Of a DNA stretch of 64,000 bases, positions 36,598-44,480 are shown piece after piece. Numbering within the stretch: the first letter of the stretch is position 1; the number at the start of each line of letters is the position of its first letter. The notes beneath the pieces are model-generated. The model was not told the origin of the DNA, ran no database searches, and saw only the letters and a list, made by a program, of their open reading frames with translations. A program made the translations under genes and the position numbers. This DNA is from an uncultured Oceanisphaera sp. (GTDB taxonomy: Bacteria > Pseudomonadota > Gammaproteobacteria > Enterobacterales > Aeromonadaceae), in NCBI RefSeq assembly GCF_947495715.1, contig NZ_CANLZU010000011.1, positions 1 to 64,000 of the forward strand, in the 5' to 3' direction.

Positions 36598-38004
36598 TTA
36601 ATTCTCCACCACGTCACGTTGCAGTTTCTTCACCCAGGCCAGGGCAAAGCCGGGCGCATTGACACCAATCATGTGCTGTTCCAGCCGCGTCATGTCCGGC
36701 GGCCCCTTGCGGATCAGCTTGGCCATGAAATAGAGATAGACACACAGCAGCAGACTGTAGGTCAGCACAAACAGCGTCAGCGAGAACAACACCCGCTCGG
36801 CCGGCAGCGGCGTCACCACTTCCATGGTGCGTACCAGGCCGTGCACCAGCCAGGGCTGACGGCCCACTTCCGCCACATACCAGCCGGCCAGAGTAGAGAT
36901 AACGCCCGACGGGATCAGCAGCGTCATCAGCAGCAGAAAGGGTTTGCTCTCGAAACGACTCCCCCGGCGACGCAACCACAAGCCCCACAGGGCGGCACCG
37001 ATCATCAGCACCCCCAGCCCCACCATGACGCGGAAGGAATAGAACACCAGCGGCACATAGGGTCTTTCGTCGGCAGGCACCGATTTCAGTCCCTGCAACT
37101 CGCCATCCGGCTCGTGGGTCAGGATCAGCGAGGCCAGCTTGGGGATCCTGATTTCAAAATGGTTGGTCTCGTTTTCCATGTCGGGCACCGCAAACAACAG
37201 CAGCGGGGCACCGGCTTCCGTCTCGGGCCAGATACCTTCCATCGCCGCCACCTTGACTGGCTGATGCTCTTTCACGTTGAGGCCGTGAAAATCACCCACC
37301 ACCGCCTGCAGCGGCGCCAGCACCAGAGCCGCCCACAACGCCATCGACAGTCCCTTGCGGGCAAAGGCGAGATCCCGGTTCTTGCGCAGATACCAGGCAC
37401 TGACGCCGCCAATCACGAAGGTGGCAGTGAGCATGGCCGCCAGCAGCATGTGCACCAGCCGATACGGCATGGAGGGGTTGAAGATCACTTCCATCCAGCT
37501 GGCCACCTCGAAGCGGCCATCGACGATCTCGTAGCCTGCCGGGGTCTGCATCCAGGAATTGGCAACGATAATCCAGAACGACGAAATCCAGGTGCCCACC
37601 GCCACCACACAGGTGGCGAAATAGTGCAGCTTTTCCCCTACCCGTTGCCAGCCGAACAGCATGACCCCGAGAAAACCGGCTTCCAGGAAGAAGGCGGTCA
37701 ACACTTCGTAGGCCAGCAGAGGCCCCAGTACCGGGCCGACCAGTTCGGAGAAACGAGAAAAGTTGGTGCCGAATTCGTACGACAGCACTATGCCACTGAC
37801 CACGCCCATACCGAAGGTAATGGCGAAGGGCTTGATCCAGAATTTGGCCAGTTGAAAGTAGACCGGATTCCGGGTTTTCAGCCACAGCCCTTCCCAGATG
37901 GCGATGGCGGTTGCCAGACCTATGGTGATAGCCGGAAAGATAATGTGAAAACTGACGGTAAAGGCGAATTGGATCCGCGACAGTATGGCAGCATCAAGTT
38001 CCAT
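36598..38004 (-). CDS. cydA: Cytochrome bd (CIO-type) quinol oxidase subunit I
   Basis: The heme-bearing subunit that oxidises quinol and reduces oxygen to water. The 468-aa protein is shorter than E. coli CydA (522) because the periplasmic Q-loop is short, as in cyanide-insensitive CIO oxidases. An axial-ligand His20 lies in FAFTVSFHIIFPA. GWYVAEVGRQPW is the conserved CydA block, and YRLVHMLLAA holds another ligand-type His. A small peptide gene lies 9 nt upstream with AAGGGAAC as binding site. A sigma-54 promoter precedes both. Confidence 0.95.
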   Translation of the reverse strand: MELDAAILSRIQFAFTVSFHIIFPAITIGLATAIAIWEGLWLKTRNPVYFQLAKFWIKPFAITFGMGVVSGIVLSYEFGTNFSRFSELVGPVLGPLLAYEVLTAFFLEAGFLGVMLFGWQRVGEKLHYFATCVVAVGTWISSFWIIVANSWMQTPAGYEIVDGRFEVASWMEVIFNPSMPYRLVHMLLAAMLTATFVIGGVSAWYLRKNRDLAFARKGLSMALWAALVLAPLQAVVGDFHGLNVKEHQPVKVAAMEGIWPETEAGAPLLLFAVPDMENETNHFEIRIPKLASLILTHEPDGELQGLKSVPADERPYVPLVFYSFRVMVGLGVLMIGAALWGLWLRRRGSRFESKPFLLLMTLLIPSGVISTLAGWYVAEVGRQPWLVHGLVRTMEVVTPLPAERVLFSLTLFVLTYSLLLCVYLYFMAKLIRKGPPDMTRLEQHMIGVNAPGFALAWVKKLQRDVVEN

Positions 38005-38013
38005 CTTGTTCCC

Positions 38014-38112
38014 TTAACGAGATTGAAAGCGGTTTACTACCGCCGGCAGGATAGCCAGCAGCAGAACAATAAAAATGGCAGAAAATTCCAGTACCAAAGT
38101 AGTCATGTTCAT
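38014..38112 (-). CDS. 32-aa membrane peptide at the head of the cytochrome bd operon
   Basis: ATG 38112 follows CTGGAGAAACG and opens 32 codons ending in TAA at 38014, nine bases before the cydA ATG. The product has a short N-terminus (MNMTTLVLEF), one clear membrane helix (SAIFIVLLLAILPAVV) and a basic end (NRFQSR). I do not recognise it: it resembles neither CydX nor the DUF2474 peptide that follows cydB. A bd-type oxidase with small peptides at both ends of its operon is unusual. It could be an extra subunit or a leader peptide for cydA translation. Confidence 0.7.
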   Translation of the reverse strand: MNMTTLVLEFSAIFIVLLLAILPAVVNRFQSR

Positions 38113-38181
38113 AAAACGTTTCTCCAGGGTGGACTCAATCCGGTTGGTTTACTCGAGGGTGAACCTGCTGTCGCTAGATAA

Positions 38182-38197
38182 AGCACGATGCATGCCA
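38182..38197 (-). promoter_or_regulatory. Sigma-54 promoter of the cytochrome bd operon
   Basis: On the minus strand TGGCATGCATCGTGCT fits the sigma-54 consensus TGGCACG-N4-TTGCW with two mismatches. The essential GG (38196-38195) and GC (38184-38183) are kept with the required 10-bp spacing. Transcription would start near 38172, some 60 nt before the small peptide gene. An NtrC-family activator is encoded just across the divergent region. Confidence 0.7.
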
Positions 38198-38221
38198 CAA
38201 ATAGGAAAACCTGCACCCGCC

Positions 38222-38235
38222 TTGGCCTGGATCAA
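38222..38235. promoter_or_regulatory. FNR/ANR-like site
   Basis: TTGGCCTGGATCAA matches TTGAT-N4-ATCAA at 8 of 10 fixed positions, with one perfect half-site. It is centred about 56 bp upstream of the predicted sigma-54 start of the oxidase operon. Confidence 0.35.
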
Positions 38236-38260
38236 AAAAACGATGAATACTTGCCCCGGG

Positions 38261-38277
38261 TGACAACCAGGTTTACA
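38261..38277. promoter_or_regulatory. Dyad site A (putative activator binding site)
   Basis: TGACAACCAGGTTTACA is a 17-bp dyad of form TGWCAAC-N3-GTTTACA with one imperfect position pair. It is centred about 97 bp upstream of the predicted sigma-54 start, and a near copy lies 34 bp away. Confidence 0.6.
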
Positions 38278-38294
38278 GTCTTTCCCCGTTAAAG

Positions 38295-38311
38295 TGTCAA
38301 CGATGTTTACA
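38295..38311. promoter_or_regulatory. Dyad site B (putative activator binding site)
   Basis: TGTCAACGATGTTTACA is a fully symmetric dyad (TGTnAAC-N3-GTTnACA). The surrounding 19 bases match those of site A at 15 positions. It is centred about 131 bp upstream of the oxidase start and 24 bp before the kinase ATG, so it could also control the kinase-regulator genes themselves. Confidence 0.62.
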
Positions 38312-38326
38312 TGACGGGAACCCAGC

Positions 38327-40195
38327 ATGGCGTTGGATCTGGCTTTTGAATTGATGATGTTGCTCACCGGCGGCTGTGCCCTGCTGGTGTCGGCCTGGCT
38401 GTTCTGGCGCGCGCGCCGCCAACGCAGCATGAAGGCGCTGGCCGGTTTCGGCATCATGATGGCGCTGTGGTGCAGTGGCCATGTCTCGGTGTTTTATGGC
38501 TGGGAACGGCTGGGCAAGATGCTGATCCTGGCCAACCCGCTGATGCCCACCTTCTTCCTCGACTTCGCCATCGGCTTCGTCAATCAGGGGCCGGGCCGAC
38601 GACCCTGGCTGGATAATCTGGCCCGCCGGCGTGGCCTCTTCTATTCGGCGGCCCTGCTGGTGCTCGGCATCAGCCTGGCGCTGGGCGGCGGCGACATCAT
38701 CTCGTTCGGTCCCTTCAGTCATTACTTCGTGTTCAGCGGGGCCGGCTGGTTCAACATCATTTATACCATCGTCATCGGAATACTGGCGCACGCCCTGCTG
38801 TTGTGGGGCTGGCGTATCCATCGCGGTAACCGCCGCCGCTCCATCGCCGCCATGTTTGCCGCCGGCGCCTGGGGGCTTTGGCTTGCCACCAGCTTTATTT
38901 TCCCTTCACTCGGTCTGTACTGGTATCCCTGGCCCATGCTGCTGCTGCCCACCTATGTGGTTTTGCTGGTGTATGGCGTGGTGCGCTACCAGATGCTGGA
39001 AGTCAACGCTTGGGCCAACCGCGCCCTGTTGTGGATACTGATGACGGCACTGGTGATGGGCCTGATTGCCCTGCTCAGCTCCATGGCCGGTCCGTTCGGC
39101 ATGCAGGCGCTGGCCAATGTGCCCGAATGGCAGCTGTGGCTCTATTCCATGCTGTTGCTGATGCTGGCACTGGCACTGTATCAACCGGTCAGCAAACTGG
39201 TAGAGCGGCTGATTTATCCCGGCAGCCGGCTTGGCGAGCAACTGCTGGATACCTGGCTCAATCGCCTGGCCGAGCCCAGTCACTGGGCCGGGCTGAGCGC
39301 GGTGGCCGAGCAGTTGCTGTCCCATCAGATGGGGCAGCCGGTGCAGGTACGGCTGTTACCGAACGAACAGCGGCCCCCTGTCGTCGAAGGTCCCTGCATT
39401 ATCTGTCGCCACCAGAATCCGGGCTGGCAATCCCGGCTGCAGGGCTTTGAGGACGTCACCCCCGGGCTGCGGCTGGCGGCAGAAGTGTTTGCCTCGCTGC
39501 TGACCACGCGCTGCAGCCTGCTGGAACGGTCGCTGCAACTGGCGGAAGCCGAGCGCAAGCGGCTGTCGGAGCAGCATCTGGTGGAGCTGGGCGGCCTGTC
39601 GGCGGCCATGGCGCACGAGCTGCGCAACCCGCTCAATATCATCTCCATGGCCTCCGCCGGGCTGGAGCCTGAACGCAAGGCGATGATCCAGACCCAGCTC
39701 AAGCGCGCCGACCGCCTGATCTCGGACATGCTCGCCTACTCCGGTAACATCGGCGTGCAGCGTCAATCGGTACCATTGCTCGCCATGCTGAACAGCCTGC
39801 GCCCCCAGTTCGACTGGCAGCACACCCGCTTCGAGTGTGCCCTGTCCGACGAGGTTCGCCTGAGTGCCGATGCCTATCGACTGCAACAGGTGCTGGTCAA
39901 CCTGATCGACAATGCCCTGGCCTTCGTGCGCAATCAGCCGAATGGCGTGATCCGCATCGAGGCCGGTGACAGACCCGGCATAGTCCGGGTGCACAACAAC
40001 GGCCCGGCGGTTCCCGAAGACATGCTTAATCACCTGTTTCGTCCCTTCGTCGGCAAGCGCAGCGGCGGCAGTGGCCTGGGACTGTCTATCGTGCGCCGCA
40101 TCATGGATGCCCACGGCGGCCGCATTCAACACCGCAGCGATATGGGCTGGCCGGTGACCTTTGAACTCTTTTTCCCCGAGGACAGATCATGTTGA
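38327..40195 (+). CDS. Membrane-bound sensor histidine kinase, divergent from cytochrome bd
   Basis: A sensor kinase of 622 aa. The N-terminal 300 residues hold about eight to nine membrane helices, like the 7TM-type kinase input domain found in PrsK-like kinases. A weakly conserved GAF-like region follows (about 305-405). Then come HisKA with phospho-His430 in MAHELRNPLNIIS and HATPase with LVNLIDNALAF, VHNNGPAVPEDM and GSGLGLSIVRRI. There is no large periplasmic domain, so it probably senses within or at the membrane, for example quinone or redox state (inference). It overlaps the response regulator by 7 nt. Confidence 0.9.
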   Translation: MALDLAFELMMLLTGGCALLVSAWLFWRARRQRSMKALAGFGIMMALWCSGHVSVFYGWERLGKMLILANPLMPTFFLDFAIGFVNQGPGRRPWLDNLARRRGLFYSAALLVLGISLALGGGDIISFGPFSHYFVFSGAGWFNIIYTIVIGILAHALLLWGWRIHRGNRRRSIAAMFAAGAWGLWLATSFIFPSLGLYWYPWPMLLLPTYVVLLVYGVVRYQMLEVNAWANRALLWILMTALVMGLIALLSSMAGPFGMQALANVPEWQLWLYSMLLLMLALALYQPVSKLVERLIYPGSRLGEQLLDTWLNRLAEPSHWAGLSAVAEQLLSHQMGQPVQVRLLPNEQRPPVVEGPCIICRHQNPGWQSRLQGFEDVTPGLRLAAEVFASLLTTRCSLLERSLQLAEAERKRLSEQHLVELGGLSAAMAHELRNPLNIISMASAGLEPERKAMIQTQLKRADRLISDMLAYSGNIGVQRQSVPLLAMLNSLRPQFDWQHTRFECALSDEVRLSADAYRLQQVLVNLIDNALAFVRNQPNGVIRIEAGDRPGIVRVHNNGPAVPEDMLNHLFRPFVGKRSGGSGLGLSIVRRIMDAHGGRIQHRSDMGWPVTFELFFPEDRSC

Positions 40196-41553
40196 ACCCA
40201 CCCCGTATCCTGCTGATTGACGACGAGCCCGCCTTTCGCACCCTGAGTGCCCAGTGGTTGACCTCGGAAGGCTATGAGGTCAACACCGGCGCCAGCCTGG
40301 ACGAACTGAGCGCCAAGCTGCCGCACTTCGACGCAGACTTGATCCTGCTCGATCTGTCGCTGCCGCCGCACTTCGATCCCCAGCATACCCTGGCGGCACT
40401 GCCCAACTTCATCGATCGACCGGTGATCATCCTCACCGGTCACGGCGAGCGCGAGCTGGCGCTGGAAGCGCTGCGCCAGGGTGCCTGGGATTTTCTGGCC
40501 AAGCCCATCGATCCCGACATGCTGGCGGTGGTGGTCAAGCGCGCCCTGACCAAACACCAGCTGGTGCGCGAGCTCAACAACCTCAAACACCAACAGGTCG
40601 ATCAGCAGGGGCTGGATACGCTGATTGGCGCCTCGCCGTCGATGAACAGCATTCGCGCCCTGGTCGGACGCATCGCCCCCACCGATGTGCGGGTGCTGGT
40701 GACCGGCCCCTCGGGCACCGGCAAGGAGGTGATCTCGAAGGCGGTGCACGCCCTCAGTGCCCGCGCCGGCGGCCCCTTTATTTCGGTGCATTGCGGTGCC
40801 ATTCCCGCCGAATTGCTGGAAAGCGAGCTGTTCGGCCACACCAAAGGCGCCTTTACCGGTGCCGACAAGGCCCGCGACGGCCTGCTCAAGCTGGCCGACG
40901 GCGGTACCCTGTTTCTGGACGAGATCGGCGACATGCCGCTGGCGATGCAGGTCAAACTGTTGCGGGTGCTGCAGGAAGGCAGCTATTACCCGGTGGGCGG
41001 TCGTGTCCTTGAAACCATCGATGTACGGCTGGTGTCGGCCACCAACGCGGACTTGCCCGAAAAGGTGAAAACCGGGGAGTTTCGGGAAGATCTCTACTAC
41101 CGCATCAAGGGCGTGAACATCGAAACCCGGCCTTTGGACGAGCGGCCCGAAGATATTCCGCTGCTGATCACCCACTTTCTGGGGCTGCCGGCCCGGGGGG
41201 ACAACCGGGCGCCGCTGCATCCGGATACCGCCGCCTTCAACTGGTTTATTCAACGCCGCTGGCCGGGCAATGTGCGCGAGCTGAAAAGCGCCCTCGACAG
41301 CGTGGCCGCCATCGCCAGAAACGGCATCATTACCCTGGAAGACATTGCCCTGCTCTACCCGGACGCCCAGGCCGGCAGCGAACACGCCACAGCCCGGCCC
41401 GGCGACAGCCTGGAAGCCCAGGTGCGGGCGCTGGAAATTTCACTGATAAGCCAGGCGCTGGCCAGATTCGACCACAACCGCACCCACGCCGCCCAGGCTC
41501 TGGGCCTGTCTCGTCAGGGGTTATTGAAAAAAATAGAGCGCTACGGACTGTGA
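40189..41553 (+). CDS. NtrC-family sigma-54 response regulator
   Basis: An enhancer-binding activator of 454 aa. The receiver domain has the acidic pair Asp11-Asp12 and phospho-acceptor Asp55 in LILLDLSLP, with Lys in LAKPIDP. The AAA+ domain (about 145-375) has Walker A GPSGTGKE, the sigma-54 contact loop GAFTGA, and FLDEIGDMPL. A Fis-type helix-turn-helix closes the protein (HNRTHAAQALGLSRQGLLKK). It resembles PrsR-type regulators. Its likely target is the divergent cytochrome bd operon, which carries a sigma-54 promoter and paired dyads. Confidence 0.93.
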   Translation: MLNPPRILLIDDEPAFRTLSAQWLTSEGYEVNTGASLDELSAKLPHFDADLILLDLSLPPHFDPQHTLAALPNFIDRPVIILTGHGERELALEALRQGAWDFLAKPIDPDMLAVVVKRALTKHQLVRELNNLKHQQVDQQGLDTLIGASPSMNSIRALVGRIAPTDVRVLVTGPSGTGKEVISKAVHALSARAGGPFISVHCGAIPAELLESELFGHTKGAFTGADKARDGLLKLADGGTLFLDEIGDMPLAMQVKLLRVLQEGSYYPVGGRVLETIDVRLVSATNADLPEKVKTGEFREDLYYRIKGVNIETRPLDERPEDIPLLITHFLGLPARGDNRAPLHPDTAAFNWFIQRRWPGNVRELKSALDSVAAIARNGIITLEDIALLYPDAQAGSEHATARPGDSLEAQVRALEISLISQALARFDHNRTHAAQALGLSRQGLLKKIERYGL

Positions 41554-41626
41554 ATACGGCGGCAAGCCGTTGCCATGTTCCGGCTGAGCCCCCTGATGAA
41601 AGACGCAAATAAATAGCCATTCAGAA

Positions 41627-41655
41627 CCCTCTCCCTCGGCCTAATCGGCAGAGGG
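41627..41655 (+). terminator. Weak hairpin after the sigma-54 regulator gene
   Basis: CCCTCT (41627-41632) and AGAGGG (41650-41655) can pair around a 17-base loop, followed by GATTTGGTTG. It is a poor terminator at best. The remaining gap up to the chemoreceptor start shows no other feature I can support. Confidence 0.3.
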
Positions 41656-41784
41656 GATTTGGTTGAATCTTGCACGTCGGCTTATCCTTCCTTAACGATC
41701 CTTCTATTGATCTTTCGCAAACAATACCCGGGATGGCGCGACTATTATCGGCGCCAATTCACACCCCCTTTCCAAGGTATGGCT

Positions 41785-43407
41785 ATGCTGCGACAACTCA
41801 AAATCGGACCCCGCTCCATTATTTCCTTCGGCCTGCTGGGAGCCATTACCCTGCTGTTGGGAATCATGGCCATGGTGCAGTTTGGCAACATAGGGCGAGA
41901 AGTTGATGTCATGGCCCACAAACGCATGCCCGCCGCGATTAAAATCGGCGAGATACGGCGTGACTTTCTGCTGATCCGCCTTTACACCCTCAACGCCCTC
42001 TACGCAGACAACCAGCAACGTCGCCGCGATGCCGTCAACCGCCTTAAAAGTCTGGAAGACAGTTTTCTGACCAACGTTCAGGAGATGAAGGCCTATGTAG
42101 AATCGAACGAAGGCAAGCAGCTGCTTGGCAGCATTATTCAGAGTAAAGCCAACTACGATACCGTTAATAACCGCCTGCTGAGCATGATCAACAGCGGCCA
42201 ACAGACCCAGGCCGAGCAGTTTCGCCATCAGGGGCTTAACGAGCTGGGCATCAAGGTGACCACCGATCTGAATAACCTGGGCAGTTACCAGAAACAAAGA
42301 GCCGATGAGGTATCGGTTTCAGTCGATGACATTATCTCGACCTCCAATCTCATCATGGTGCTGGCCATTGTTCTGGCCATGCTGCTGGTGGTGACGCTGG
42401 CCCTGCTGTTCAGCCGCAGCCTGCTGCTGCCGATTCGCAAGGCGCTGGAGGTCAGCAATATCATTGCCTCCGGCAATCTGACCTCGGAATTCGGTGACGA
42501 CGCCAAGGATGAAGCCGCCGACATGATTCGCGCCCTGGCCCAGATGCAGCAAAAACTCAAACAGACCATTTTCGATATCAATGACTCTGCAACCCAACTG
42601 GCGTCGACCGCCGAACAGCTGAGTGTGGTGACCGACCAGTCTACCCGCACCCTGCAGCAGCAAAGCGACGAGCTGGAGCAGGCCGCCACCGCCGTGAACG
42701 AAATGACGGTGGCGGTGGAAGAAGTGGCCCGCAACGCCGCCTCCACTTCGCAAAATTCCGACATGGCCGACGACAAGGCCCGCACCGGCCGTACCAGAGT
42801 CACCAACACCATCAATACCGTGACCGAGCTTGAACATGAAATTACCAATACCAAGCAAGGAGTAGAAAGCCTGGCCAATCGGGTACGCGATATCGGTACC
42901 GTGCTGGACGTGATTCGCTCCATTGCCGAACAAACCAACCTGCTGGCGCTGAACGCCGCCATTGAAGCCGCCCGCGCCGGCGAGTCGGGCCGCGGATTTG
43001 CGGTGGTGGCCGACGAGGTACGGGCACTGGCTCACCGCACTCAGGAGTCGACCAAGGAAATCGAAGCCATGATGCACGCCATTCAAAGCGACACCAGCAG
43101 CACCGTTAACGCCATTCAGATGAGCACCGATCGCACCATGCAAACCCGTCAGGTCGCCCAGGAAGCCGGCGAAGCGCTGGAGCTGATTACCGAGGCCATC
43201 ATGCAGATCAACCAACAGAACCAGACCATTGCCAGCGCCGCCGAAGAGCAGGCCACGGTGGCCAGAGAGGTAGACAAAAACCTGATCAACATTCGGGATC
43301 TGTCGGTGCAGACTTCGGCCGGCGCCAACGAAACCAGCGCTTCCAGCAACGATCTGGCCCGCCTGGCCGAACGCCTCAACGAGATGGTGGGCCGGTTCCG
43401 GATATAA
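41785..43407 (+). CDS. Methyl-accepting chemotaxis protein
   Basis: A transmembrane chemoreceptor of 540 aa. TM1 is at about residues 12-32. A periplasmic four-helix-bundle ligand domain follows (about 35-190), TM2 at about 192-215, HAMP at about 216-270, and a long cytoplasmic coiled coil. The signalling tip [23 protein letters not shown] is conserved. ATG 41785 has AAGG eight bases upstream; ATG 41779 is too close to that site, and the frame open to 41659 lacks family likeness. It has no C-terminal CheR-binding pentapeptide. The ligand is unknown. Confidence 0.93.
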   Translation: MLRQLKIGPRSIISFGLLGAITLLLGIMAMVQFGNIGREVDVMAHKRMPAAIKIGEIRRDFLLIRLYTLNALYADNQQRRRDAVNRLKSLEDSFLTNVQEMKAYVESNEGKQLLGSIIQSKANYDTVNNRLLSMINSGQQTQAEQFRHQGLNELGIKVTTDLNNLGSYQKQRADEVSVSVDDIISTSNLIMVLAIVLAMLLVVTLALLFSRSLLLPIRKALEVSNIIASGNLTSEFGDDAKDEAADMIRALAQMQQKLKQTIFDINDSATQLASTAEQLSVVTDQSTRTLQQQSDELEQAATAVNEMTVAVEEVARNAASTSQNSDMADDKARTGRTRVTNTINTVTELEHEITNTKQGVESLANRVRDIGTVLDVIRSIAEQTNLLALNAAIEAARAGESGRGFAVVADEVRALAHRTQESTKEIEAMMHAIQSDTSSTVNAIQMSTDRTMQTRQVAQEAGEALELITEAIMQINQQNQTIASAAEEQATVAREVDKNLINIRDLSVQTSAGANETSASSNDLARLAERLNEMVGRFRI

Positions 43408-43427
43408 CTACCACTCTCCCCTTGGTT

Positions 43428-43461
43428 CGGCGCCTGCACATAGACTCGTGTGCTGGCGCCG
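43428..43461 (+). repeat. Strong hairpin after the chemoreceptor gene
   Basis: CGGCGCC-T-GCACA pairs with TGTGC-T-GGCGCCG: 12 pairs and one T-T mismatch around an 8-base loop. No T-run follows, so it is more likely an mRNA 3'-end stabiliser, a Rho-associated end or a protein site than an intrinsic terminator. Confidence 0.6.
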
Positions 43462-43591
43462 AGCTTCTCGAATGCGCAGGCCTGTCGCGCCCGCAAACAG
43501 GGATAATGGTCGTTCGGCTCATATTCCAGCTCGAAACCGCAACCTCATTGCTGCTATATTGCGCCATCCTCCCATATTCAAGAGCACCACG

Positions 43592-44203
43592 ATGGCACTG
43601 GACACCTGGCTTGTTTATCTGGCGGCCATGATTGGTCTGTCGCTGACTCCCGGCCCCAACAGCCTGCTGGCCCTGAGTCACGGCGCCCTTTATGGCCGGC
43701 GCAAGACCCTGTTTACCGTGGCCGGTGGTGCCGTCGGCTTTGCCATGGTCATAGCGCTGTCGCTGTTTGGTATCGGTGCCCTGTTGCAGGCCTCCACCAG
43801 CCTGTTTATGGCGCTGAAGATTGTCGGGGGCGCCTATCTCGTCTGGCTCGGCATTCAGCTGTGGCGAGCCCCCGCCCCCAGTGCCGATTTACATCAGCAG
43901 GCCGGTTCCCGTAGCGGCGGATCCCTGTTTCGCCAGGGGCTGCTGTCGGCGCTGACCAACCCCAAGGCGGTGCTGTTTTTCGCCGCCTTTCTGCCCCAGT
44001 TCATCGACCCGGAGCGCGAGCTGTTTATCCAGTTTGTGGTGATGGCGGCGACCTTCGCGCTGACCGAATTTGTCACCGAAGTTTTTATTGCCAGCTTTGC
44101 CCAGCGCACCCGCGCCTGGCTGGCCCGCAGCGGAAAGCGCTTCAACCGCATTTGCGCCGGCCTGTTCGTACTGCTCGGCGGCTGGCTGCCGCTGGCCCGT
44201 TAA
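43592..44203 (+). CDS. LysE/RhtB-family amino acid exporter
   Basis: A predicted inner-membrane exporter of amino acids or related metabolites. The 203-aa protein has about six helices. LSLTPGPNSLLALSHGALYG near the N-terminus is the family signature, and GGAYLVWLGIQLWR and SALTNPKAVLFFAAFLPQF are also typical. ATG 43592 is chosen from the start of the first helix; the ribosome binding site is weak. The substrate cannot be read from sequence. Confidence 0.9.
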   Translation: MALDTWLVYLAAMIGLSLTPGPNSLLALSHGALYGRRKTLFTVAGGAVGFAMVIALSLFGIGALLQASTSLFMALKIVGGAYLVWLGIQLWRAPAPSADLHQQAGSRSGGSLFRQGLLSALTNPKAVLFFAAFLPQFIDPERELFIQFVVMAATFALTEFVTEVFIASFAQRTRAWLARSGKRFNRICAGLFVLLGGWLPLAR

Positions 44204-44229
44204 GCCACCCGCCCATAAACACGAAACCC

Positions 44230-44310
44230 TGTAGAAGCCTGCTTCAGCTGGCTGGTAGCGCGCAAGCGGTACGTCAAAAAACAAATCGCGCAGCTGAAGC
44301 AGCGCCTACA
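44230..44310. repeat. Palindromic repeat, copy 1
   Basis: About 81 bases beginning TGTAGAAGCCTGCTTCAGCT and ending in GCTGAAGCAGCGCCTACA. The ends are reverse complements (CTTCAGCTG/CAGCTGAAG; TGTAG/CTACA). It is followed 14 bases later by a second copy. Confidence 0.75.
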
Positions 44311-44324
44311 AGGCCGGAGTCATT

Positions 44325-44402
44325 TGTAGACGCCTGCATCAGCTGGCTGGTGGCACGCAGCGGTACCTCAAAAAACACACCGCGCAGCTGAAGCAGCGCC
44401 TG
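44325..44402. repeat. Palindromic repeat, copy 2
   Basis: About 78 bases clearly homologous to the repeat at 44230-44310, with scattered substitutions and small indels. Its CATCAGCTG and CAGCTGAAG arms still pair. The two copies form a tandem pair between the LysE and NSS genes. Confidence 0.75.
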
Positions 44403-44422
44403 AACATAAAATGCCGCTCATA

Positions 44423-44460
44423 AAAAAACCGGCTGGCTCTGTCGAGCCAGCCGGTTTTTT
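44423..44460. terminator. Bidirectional terminator between LysE and NSS genes
   Basis: AAAAAACCGGCTGGCT pairs perfectly with AGCCAGCCGGTTTTTT around CTGTCG, giving strong intrinsic termination for both convergent genes. Confidence 0.95.
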
Positions 44461-44480
44461 GGCTTGCCGAGCTGTCTTGC

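Noticed and set aside
36595-38181. 528-codon open frame on the plus strand across cydA
   Set aside because: It is the antisense shadow of cydA/cydB. The composition (Q, H, R and G rich) is unlike a real protein and the minus-strand genes have clear family matches.
41554-41784. Sigma-28 (flagellar) promoter for the chemoreceptor
   Set aside because: The TTATCGGC near 41745 is the -10 consensus only on the opposite strand, so it does not point at the chemoreceptor.
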